Below, one piece after another: positions 9,101-14,897 of a DNA stretch of 23,462 nt. A program made the position numbers and the translations under genes. The stretch covers positions 1 through 23,462 of the forward strand of contig NZ_CABUOD010000054.1 of the NCBI RefSeq assembly GCF_902493135.1, in the 5' to 3' direction. Within the stretch, counting starts at the first letter, position 1, and every line of letters starts with the position of its first letter. The stretch comes from an uncultured Parabacteroides sp. Lineage in GTDB: Bacteria > Bacteroidota > Bacteroidia > Bacteroidales > Tannerellaceae. The notes below the pieces were generated by a model that did not search any database, had not been told where the DNA came from, and was given only the letters and a program-made list of their open reading frames with translations.

Positions 9101-9470
9101 CCACCGGAAGACCTGTTTCATCGGTAATCACACCGGATATTTTCTTGGTTTTTTGTTGTTTCACGGAAGCCTGAGCTTTGACGATGACAATCGTCTTGTT
9201 GCTCACTTTGTAGGAAAGACCGTGTTTTTCCAGCACCTGGGACAGGATATCCTTTAACGGGCGATTGGAAGCGGAAACGACCACATCCGGATTCTCGCTC
9301 AGGATGATATCCCGGTAAACAACTGAAAAAGAAGTCTGTGCCTCCAGATTCTTAAAAAACTCTTTCAATGTGACATTCTGCAAATTCATTGACATTGTTT
9401 GCGAAATGTCTTGTGCGTACAGCGTTGTACACAAAAACAGGAGTGCTGCACTCCGAAATACTTTCTTCAT
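6135..9470 (-). CDS. SusC/RagA-family TonB-dependent transporter with STN signalling domain
   Basis: An outer-membrane TonB-dependent importer of about 1110 residues. In order: signal peptide (MKKVFRSAALLFLCTTLYAQ), STN domain (about 25-100) that in this family contacts a FecR anti-sigma factor, carboxypeptidase-regulatory-like domain (about 108-185, ISGVITDETGLPVAGANIVV), SusC signature/TonB-box region (LDEVVVVGYGTVKKRDLTG), plug (ALQGRIPGVVV, IRGKRSI, DPLYVIDGVPV, GARGANGVILITTK) and a 22-strand barrel ending in the aromatic-poor FGINMTL. I chose the ATG at 9470 because the frame extends upstream only to a GTG at 9539, which would put 23 residues in front of a clean signal peptide. The gene follows fecR and precedes susD by 21 bp. 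The STN domain plus adjacent FecR and sigma genes show it is a transducer as well as a transporter. Confidence 0.95.
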   Translation of the reverse strand: MKKVFRSAALLFLCTTLYAQDISQTMSMNLQNVTLKEFFKNLEAQTSFSVVYRDIILSENPDVVVSASNRPLKDILSQVLEKHGLSYKVSNKTIVIVKAQASVKQQKTKKISGVITDETGLPVAGANIVVKGTTNGTISDMDGNFSLEAAPGEMLEISYIGFLPMEVKVDNKNTFDILMKEDAQGLDEVVVVGYGTVKKRDLTGSVASVNASKISAVPTSTASEALQGRIPGVVVSNSNWSPGSTPSVMIRGKRSITASNDPLYVIDGVPVTGGIGEISPSDIESMEVLKDASATAIYGARGANGVILITTKQGKSGKTQIDYNGYVGAQTILNQLDFWDGPEYAEYTRESYRNTSNNSIRYNSDVASRDQDMVCPGFTRDPSIMESVMMGWGDDGVYYPSRVRTTRYMDHVTRTGMVTDHQLSIRGGGERTNFLASATYNKNNGIFKDEDYERYSIRLNLNHEINKYVKIGAQTQYSHAIQQRGAGLAGGWRLSPLAQLWDENGEIIPLPGSYNVYNTMMDIVPGAVDRPLKTTRYLGSYSLDIKLPVDGLKFRSNLGVDARTVQDYEFRSAKTSNRGMGTSYARNAVDKYTMFTLENMLFYDKTFNDKHTLGVTLLQSIQEDKKENVNVAMENLPADNLMYYDLGSGLVTNTIGSSMVKWNMASFMGRINYNYLGRYLLTVSARYDGSSRLADGHKWVLFPSAALAWRINEESFMSGTSGWLDNLKLRLGFGKTGNSAVDPYQTKGTLSLIRYPFDNGASGTIGYAPNAMANSLLTWETTDQWNLGIDFGVLRGRINGTIDLYMQNTHDLLLKRQLPVVSGFPDVLSNVGKTRNKGIEVSINSLNINTKDVQWTTDLMLSSNKEEIVELYNGKNDDIGSKWFIGQPVNVHYDYRKVGIWQNTESDLAEMAKFAANGTDFAPGDIKIQDVNGDYKITDADKQILGNPRPKLIASMVNTFNYKGFDLSVFLYASFGAMLYNDIYAVEHCGRNGGVKVDYWTPNNPTNAYPRPSIDEERPIYITSTYYEKADFLRVKTMTMGYTLPKNLTKKFLVEKLRVYFTAQNPFIFTNYTGIDPEAAKVDDAGNPKTGGSGFGTPSVSSWIFGINMTL

Positions 9471-9556
9471 GACTATGATAAATAGACTTAAGTTAGAATT
9501 AAACAATTGATTTTTAAAAACACTTTTCTTAGATTTCACCTGTTCATCTCATAGGC

Positions 9557-10543
9557 TCATTTTATTTTTAATTGGTTAGACTTATTAATCGTAACATTGT
9601 TTCCTGTGATCTCATAATTAAACCCGTACTGGAATTTGAGCGCCTCCATGACATACGGGAGTTGTTCGTCCTTGAATGAACCGGAAATCTGGTCGTTCGC
9701 AATCTCCGGGCAGAGCAGGTCGATATGTACTCCATACCATCTTTCGATCTTTTGGAACACCGAACCCAACTTCTCCGATTCGAACACCAGATGATTTTGC
9801 GTCCACGCGGTTTCTTTTACATTGTCTGTATTGTGAAAACTGATTTTCCCATTATTTTTCGAATAGATCGCTTTCTGCGACGGTTTCAGGATAAAACTTT
9901 CAGAAGGCGACTTGGAATCGTAGAGGCGCACGGAGCCTTCAATCAAGGAAGTCTCTACAAAATCATTCTCCTCATACGAATAGACATTGAAGCAAGTCCC
10001 CAACACTTCGATATTCAGATTGCCGACCTGCACGACAAACGGATGTTTCCTGTCCTTGGAAACCTGGAAGTACCCCTCGCCCTTCAAGCGGGCGACACGC
10101 TTTCCGTTGACATAGGCGTAGGACAAAGAGCTTTCCGAATTCAATTTGACAGAACTCTTATCCGGCAAGGTCAACTGTACCTTATCTCCGGCCGGAACTT
10201 CCGCCAAGAAAGAAGAGTTCGCATTTTGCAATTCATGCAGAAGAGAAAAGTTCCACGCCGTAACGGACAAGACGGCAATCACGGCCGCCGCCGCCACGAT
10301 ACGGGACCAGCGTATGGAGATCTTAGGAGGATGTATTTGCAAACGAAGTCTCCGATGAATTTCCCGCTTACGGCCGGCTTCCATAGGCGGATAAACCGTA
10401 TTCTCATTCCAAAACGCTTCCATCCTTTCGGACAGTTCCTGGTCCGAAAGATGATTCAAGGACTCCTTGAAGGCCTCGAAGTCTTTCCGGTTGGTCTTTC
10501 CGCTTAAGAATTGAGAATATAATTTATTAAATAAATCGGTCAT
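9557..10543 (-). CDS. FecR-family anti-sigma factor
   Basis: A 328-residue inner-membrane regulator. The N-terminal cytoplasmic part (1-80) would bind the ECF sigma factor. A single membrane span covers about residues 81-101 (RIVAAAAVIAVLSVTAW). The periplasmic FecR domain (about 115-210) includes VPAGDKVQLTLPDKSSVKLNS and LKGEGYFQVSKD. The C-terminal DUF4974-like domain (about 255-325), with LGSVFQKIERWYGVHI, resembles the STN fold and is the expected contact for the STN domain of the downstream SusC. The 219-bp gap to the upstream sigma gene contains an unusual repeat cluster, suggesting fecR-susCD is transcribed from its own, probably sigma-dependent, promoter. It is full length for the family, with no damage seen. 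Confidence 0.95.
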   Translation of the reverse strand: MTDLFNKLYSQFLSGKTNRKDFEAFKESLNHLSDQELSERMEAFWNENTVYPPMEAGRKREIHRRLRLQIHPPKISIRWSRIVAAAAVIAVLSVTAWNFSLLHELQNANSSFLAEVPAGDKVQLTLPDKSSVKLNSESSLSYAYVNGKRVARLKGEGYFQVSKDRKHPFVVQVGNLNIEVLGTCFNVYSYEENDFVETSLIEGSVRLYDSKSPSESFILKPSQKAIYSKNNGKISFHNTDNVKETAWTQNHLVFESEKLGSVFQKIERWYGVHIDLLCPEIANDQISGSFKDEQLPYVMEALKFQYGFNYEITGNNVTINKSNQLKIK

Positions 10544-10623
10544 AATTTATCGCTTGTTTATAGTTACACGAAGGAGTACAGAAAAAGTACCAGACGTTTT
10601 CATATGTTCTAAAGCATATTTTC

Positions 10624-10657
10624 TGTTTCATGCCGAGGAAACTTTTGTTTCATGCCG
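10624..10657. repeat. Direct repeat TGTTTCATGCCG, two copies 22 bp apart
   Basis: Identical 12-bp copies lie at 10624-10635 and 10646-10657, and the similarity continues weakly into the following GAAA. The 22-bp period is about two DNA turns, placing both copies on the same helix face. The 10-bp core TGTTTCATGC recurs at 11327-11336 over the sigma start codon. Confidence 0.8.
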
Positions 10658-10698
10658 GTGAAAATAAATTTTCCCTTGCATGAAAATTTATTTTCACC
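10657..10698. repeat. Perfect 17-bp inverted repeat with 8-base loop
   Basis: The arm GGTGAAAATAAATTTTC (10657-10673) is exactly complementary to the arm at 10682-10698. The loop CCTTGCAT (10674-10681) runs into a further GCATGAAA. The stem is AT-rich and lacks a following T run on either strand, so it fits a protein-binding operator or RNA leader hairpin better than a factor-independent terminator. Confidence 0.75.
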
Positions 10699-10762
10699 TA
10701 AATGGAATAACTGAAAAAATTCAGGGAATCACTTGAGAAGCCGGGAATGCTTTCTGACTTTC

Positions 10763-11338
10763 TTATATGAAAAGGGCAAAAAGATAATTATATTTCCGGA
10801 GTTCCTCACGCAGGATCTTCAAGGCGGCAGACAAATGATTCTTTACCGTTTGCTCGGAGATATCCGAAAGGGCGGCTATTTCGGCGTTGCTCATTCCCTC
10901 CTCACGGCTCATTTCAAAGATATTCCGTTGCGCGGGAGTCAGTTTTTGCTTGGCAAGCGCTAACTTGTCGACAAAGTCATCGTAATAGATTTTTTCAACT
11001 GAAGTATTGTCTAACAGGTTCTCATCTTCGCAAAAGCGGATGTAATCTTCAAAATCGGGACGGTTGATCTGTTGGCGGAAAGCATCGATCACCTGATGCT
11101 TGGCAATCGTGAACAACATGGATTTGAAGGAACCTTCGACAGAAAGGGAGGCACGCATGTTCCACAACTTGAGAAACGTCTCCTGCACGATGTCCTCGGC
11201 CTGGACGACAGACTTGGTATGCAGCAAGGCGAAACCGTACAAAGAATCCGCGTACGTATTATATAATGTATCGAACGCTTCATATGAGCCTCGTTTAAGT
11301 TTTTCTATAGTATTGCTATGTATCGCTGTTTCATGCAT
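10763..11338 (-). CDS. ECF-type RNA polymerase sigma factor (FecI-like)
   Basis: A 191-residue ECF sigma factor. Region 2 (about 18-88) contains the core-binding/−10-recognition helix AEDIVQETFLKLWN. Region 4 (about 130-182) contains LTPAQRNIFEMSREEGMSNAEIAALSD followed by the HTH segment ISEQTVKNHLSAALKILREEL. It is normal length. I chose the ATG at 11338; the frame can be extended four codons to a GTG at 11350, but the TATCTTTA box at 11361-11368 would leave almost no leader for that start. It is divergent from the tricorn-like gene at 11458 and upstream of fecR, susC and susD, so its expected target is the fecR/susCD promoter under control of the FecR protein. Confidence 0.94.
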   Translation of the reverse strand: MHETAIHSNTIEKLKRGSYEAFDTLYNTYADSLYGFALLHTKSVVQAEDIVQETFLKLWNMRASLSVEGSFKSMLFTIAKHQVIDAFRQQINRPDFEDYIRFCEDENLLDNTSVEKIYYDDFVDKLALAKQKLTPAQRNIFEMSREEGMSNAEIAALSDISEQTVKNHLSAALKILREELRKYNYLFALFI

Positions 11339-11457
11339 ATTCACCCTCACTTTGAGTTCGTAAAGATAGAAATAAACTACAAAACGGCTACTATTAAGTT
11401 TATTTATCTCTTTTTTTATAATAATGCCGTATCTTTATGCCCATAAAAACGCGAAGC
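11339..11457. promoter_or_regulatory. Divergent promoter region: sigma gene and tricorn-like gene
   Basis: The 119 bp between two divergent starts contain two −7-like boxes. On the minus strand TATCTTTA (11361-11368) lies 22 bp ahead of the sigma ATG. On the plus strand TATCTTTA (11430-11437) lies 20 bp ahead of the ATG at 11458. Each matches TAnnTTTG except for the last base. No well-spaced −33 element is seen. Confidence 0.45.
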
Positions 11458-14400
11458 ATGAAATCATTATTTATCCTGACTTCAGCACTACTATTTACGA
11501 CAAACGTGCTGGCCGAAAACGATCCGTTATGGATGCGCTATCCGGCTATTTCTCCAAACGGTGAAACGATTGCCTTTACCTACAAAGGCGATATCTACAC
11601 CGTTCCGGCAAACGGTGGCAAAGCTACCCAGTTGACAACCCATCCGGCTCATGATACGCGCCCGGTCTGGTCGCCTGACGGCAGCAAGATCGCATTCGCT
11701 TCGGACCGGAACGGAAATTTCGACATCTTCGTGATGGACAAGGAAGGAGGCAGCCCGAAACAGTTGACCACCCACTCCGCAAACGAATATCCGGAAACGT
11801 TCAGCGATGCGAAACACATCCTCTACTCGGCTGCGATCCAGCAGGATGTGAAAGACAGCCAGTTCCCCTCTGGACAATTCCCGCAGATATATGAGGCCAG
11901 CCTCGACGGGAGCCGCCCGGTTCTCTATTCGTCCCTGGCCATGGAAAGCCTGGCATTGGACAAGAAGGGCGACAAGCTCTTATACCAGGACAAGAAGGGA
12001 TATGAAGATCCCTGGCGCAAACACCACCAGTCCTCCATCACGCGCGACATCTGGTTGTGCACGCTCGGTCCGGAACGCACCTTCCGGAAGATCACTTCCT
12101 TCAAGGGAGAAGACCGCAATCCGGTATGGGCGGCGGACGGCTCTTCCTTCTATTACCTGAGCGAGGAAAAGGGAAGTTTCAATATATTCAAGAACGACCT
12201 GACCGGCAAGAACAGCCGGCAGATAACCAACCACACCACGCACCCGGTCCGCTTCCTGACTTCCGACAACAGCGGCAACCTCTGTTACGGGTATGACGGC
12301 GGGATCTATACGGTCAAAGAGGGCGCACAGCCGAAGAGAGTGGATGTCCGGATCATTTCGGACAAGGTAGAGAACGACCTGATCCATCAGCTCAAGACAA
12401 GCGGGGCCACCGATATCGCAGTTTCCCCGAACGGAAAGGAAGTCGCCTTTATCGTGCGCGGCGATGTATATGTGACTTCGGTGGATTACGAAACGACCAG
12501 ACAGATCACCAACACGCCGCAGCAGGAACGCGACCTCGATTTCAGCCCTGACGGACGCTCGTTGGTTTACTCGGCCGAACGGGGCGGAACCTGGGGAATT
12601 TACCAGAGCAGCCTGGCGCGCAAGGACGACAAATACTTCACCTACGCGCAGGAATTGAAGGAAGAGCCGTTAGTGGTAACCTCGCAGACCTCTTTCCAGC
12701 CGATGTACTCGCCGGACGGAAAAGAAGTCGCTTTCCTGGAAAACCGGACAACGTTGCGCGTGATCAATCTCAAGAGCAAACAGGTACGCACCGTTCTGGA
12801 TGGTAAGTATAATTACTCCTATTCGGATGGTGACCAGTATTATCAATGGTCGCCCGACAGCAAATGGTTCCTTGCCAAATATATCGCGATCGGCGGATGG
12901 AACAATACGGACATCGTATTGGTGAAAGCGGACGGTAGCGGCGAAATGACCAACCTGACCGAAAGCGGCTATTCCGACAACAACGCCAAATGGGTCCTGG
13001 ACGGAAAGGCGATGATCTGGTCGTCCGACCGTGCCGGTTACCGCAGTCACGGCAGCTGGGGAGCGGAAGATGATATTTACATCATGTTCTTCGATGGCGA
13101 AGCATACGACAAATTCCGTCTTTCCAAAGAGGAACAGGCTTTGCTGGACGATGAAAAAGAGGACGAAAGCAAGGATAAGGACGAAAAAGACAAGGACAAC
13201 AAGAAAAACAAGGATAAAGACGGCGACAAGAAAAAGGACGAAAAGGCAGACAAGCCGGTCGAACCGCTTAAATTCGACCTGGCAAACCGTAAAGACCGTA
13301 TCATGCGCCTGACCGTCAACTCGTCATTCTTAGGCGACGCCGTCCTGACGCCGAAGGGCGACAAACTGTACTATTGCGCCGCATTCGAAGACGGGTATGA
13401 CCTGTGGGAACACAACTTCAAGGAGAACACCACCAAACTGCTGATCAAAGGTGTCGGCGGCGGAACAATGTTCCCCGACAAGAAAGGCGAAAACATCTTC
13501 CTCGTTTCGAGAGGCCAGTTAAAGAAGATCGAGATCAAGGACAGCAAAACGAAACCGATCGGATTCAAAGCCGAATTTTCATATCGTCCGGCGAAAGAAC
13601 GCGAATATATCTTCCATCACACCTGGCGCCAGGTATTGGACAAGTTCTACGACCCGAAAATACACGGCATCGATTGGGCCGGATATGAAAAGGCATACGA
13701 AAAGTTCCTTCCGCATATCAACAACAACTACGATTTCGCAGAAATGCTCTCTGAGATGCTGGGCGAACTGAACGGTTCACATACCGGCGCACGCTACCGC
13801 TCGGCTTCTTCCGCTCCTTCAACCGCCAGCCTGGGCGCTTTCTATGACAACAGTTACGCAGGCGACGGCTTGAAGATCGAAGAGATCATTGCCAAAGGCC
13901 CGCTGACAAAAGCCGACACCAAGATCCAACCGGGCTGCATCATCGAAAAGATAGACGGCACGAGCATCAAAAGTGGCGAAGATTATTATCCGCTATTGAG
14001 CGGCAAGGCCGGCAAGAAGGTCCTGCTGTCTGTCTACAACCCGACCACCAAAGAACGCTTCGAAGAACAAGTCAAGCCGATCACCTACGGCACACAATCC
14101 GATCTGCTTTACAAGCGGTGGGTGGAACAGAAGCGCCGGATGGTCGACAAGCTGTCGAACGGAAAGATCGGATATGTGCATGTCAAAGGCATGAACAGCG
14201 AAAGTTTCCGCGATACCTATTCCGAACTGTTAGGCCGTTGCCGCGAGAAGGAAGCGGTGATCGTCGATACGCGCCATAACGGTGGCGGCTGGCTGCATGA
14301 AGACCTGGCAATCCTGTTGAGCGGCGAACTGTATGCCAAATTCACTCCACGCGGACAATTCATCGGTAATGATCCGTTCAACAGATGGCTCAAACCGTCT

Positions 14401-14721
14401 TGTGTGCTGATGTGCGAAGACAATTACTCGAACGCCCACGGTTTCCCCTGGACATATAAGACATTGAAAATCGGCAAACTGATCGGTGCTCCCGTACCGG
14501 GAACAATGACCGCCGTATGGTGGGAATCCCAGATCGACCCGTCGATCGTCTTCGGTATCCCGCAAGTCGGCATGAAGGACATGCAGGGCCGTTATCTCGA
14601 AAACCAGCAACTCGAACCCGACATCGAAGTCTACAACTCCCCCGAATCACAACTGAAAGGCGAAGACCACCAGCTGGAAGAGGCGGTAAAGGAGATGTTG
14701 AAAGAGGTAAGCAAGAAATAA
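11458..14721 (+). CDS. Secreted tricorn-like S41 family peptidase, divergent active-site type
   Basis: A 1087-residue tricorn-like peptidase. It has a signal peptide (MKSLFILTSALLFTTNVLA), two PD40/WD40-type propellers (SPDGSKIAF, FSPDGRSLVYSAERGG, YSPDGKEVAFLENR, WSPDSKWFLAKY), a Lys/Asp-rich linker (about 562-602), C1, PDZ and S41 domains. Visible active-site counterparts are S774-H775 (ELNGSH), the HNGGG loop, Y990-S991-N992-A993-H994 at the nucleophile site, and E1048 (YLENQQLEPD). The usual SDGD nucleophile motif is replaced by SNAH; I recall related Bacteroidetes enzymes with S[DN]AH, with the first Ser the probable nucleophile, so this may be an active subtype. I prefer the ATG at 11458 over one at 11437, because 11437 overlaps the −7 box and the signal peptide starts at 11458. 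It lies next to the sigma/FecR/SusCD cassette but is divergently transcribed. Confidence 0.9.
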   Translation: MKSLFILTSALLFTTNVLAENDPLWMRYPAISPNGETIAFTYKGDIYTVPANGGKATQLTTHPAHDTRPVWSPDGSKIAFASDRNGNFDIFVMDKEGGSPKQLTTHSANEYPETFSDAKHILYSAAIQQDVKDSQFPSGQFPQIYEASLDGSRPVLYSSLAMESLALDKKGDKLLYQDKKGYEDPWRKHHQSSITRDIWLCTLGPERTFRKITSFKGEDRNPVWAADGSSFYYLSEEKGSFNIFKNDLTGKNSRQITNHTTHPVRFLTSDNSGNLCYGYDGGIYTVKEGAQPKRVDVRIISDKVENDLIHQLKTSGATDIAVSPNGKEVAFIVRGDVYVTSVDYETTRQITNTPQQERDLDFSPDGRSLVYSAERGGTWGIYQSSLARKDDKYFTYAQELKEEPLVVTSQTSFQPMYSPDGKEVAFLENRTTLRVINLKSKQVRTVLDGKYNYSYSDGDQYYQWSPDSKWFLAKYIAIGGWNNTDIVLVKADGSGEMTNLTESGYSDNNAKWVLDGKAMIWSSDRAGYRSHGSWGAEDDIYIMFFDGEAYDKFRLSKEEQALLDDEKEDESKDKDEKDKDNKKNKDKDGDKKKDEKADKPVEPLKFDLANRKDRIMRLTVNSSFLGDAVLTPKGDKLYYCAAFEDGYDLWEHNFKENTTKLLIKGVGGGTMFPDKKGENIFLVSRGQLKKIEIKDSKTKPIGFKAEFSYRPAKEREYIFHHTWRQVLDKFYDPKIHGIDWAGYEKAYEKFLPHINNNYDFAEMLSEMLGELNGSHTGARYRSASSAPSTASLGAFYDNSYAGDGLKIEEIIAKGPLTKADTKIQPGCIIEKIDGTSIKSGEDYYPLLSGKAGKKVLLSVYNPTTKERFEEQVKPITYGTQSDLLYKRWVEQKRRMVDKLSNGKIGYVHVKGMNSESFRDTYSELLGRCREKEAVIVDTRHNGGGWLHEDLAILLSGELYAKFTPRGQFIGNDPFNRWLKPSCVLMCEDNYSNAHGFPWTYKTLKIGKLIGAPVPGTMTAVWWESQIDPSIVFGIPQVGMKDMQGRYLENQQLEPDIEVYNSPESQLKGEDHQLEEAVKEMLKEVSKK

Positions 14722-14723
14722 AA

Positions 14724-14810
14724 GAAAGAAGTGTGTTAAGACACCCCATCCCCGCACTTGAAGGCCATAGCATCAAATGCGGGAATGGAGTAGTTTTAAC
14801 ACACTCTTTC
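14724..14810. terminator. Long hairpin after the tricorn-like gene, probable terminator
   Basis: Outer arms GAAAGA-A-GTGTGTTAA (14724-14739) and TTAACACAC-TCTTTC (14796-14810) pair with a single bulged A. Pairing resumes inside with CCAT/ATGG (14746-14749/14785-14788) and CCCGCA/TGCGGG (14751-14756/14778-14783). It begins 3 bp after the peptidase stop. It lacks a strong T tract, so a repeat element or RNA-stabilising structure is also possible. Confidence 0.5.
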
Positions 14811-14836
14811 TATTCTGTTAAACTTTAGCCGGACAG

Positions 14837-14867
14837 ATTGTTATATACCAAGAAACACGTATCTTTG
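14837..14867 (+). promoter_or_regulatory. Promoter of the AAA-ATPase/nuclease-like gene
   Basis: A −33 element ATTG (14837-14840) is followed, after a 19-bp spacer, by a perfect −7 box TATCTTTG (14860-14867). This is the best match to the Bacteroidetes housekeeping promoter in the window. The predicted transcript would start near 14874, about 24 nt before the ATG. Confidence 0.75.
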
Positions 14868-14897
14868 TAATATTCAGAATCCAAAAATCATTTCATT

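Larger units (their letters stand above)
10544..10762. promoter_or_regulatory. Sigma-fecR intergenic region with repeats, likely promoter region of fecR-susCD
   Basis: A 219-bp non-coding gap inside a gene set that is often tightly spaced. It holds two direct copies of a 12-bp motif exactly 22 bp apart (10624-10635 and 10646-10657) and a perfect 17-bp inverted repeat (10657-10673/10682-10698). No TAnnTTTG box at usable spacing is obvious ahead of the fecR ATG at 10543. That is consistent with, but does not prove, use of an ECF promoter. Confidence 0.5.

Noticed and set aside
8532..9257. A 241-codon plus-strand open frame
   Set aside because: Antisense to the STN/plug region of susC, whose domains are unmistakable.
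9471..9539. Upstream GTG start giving SusC 23 more residues
   Set aside because: GTG is the only upstream start, and the extension would precede a complete, well-formed signal peptide starting at the ATG at 9470.
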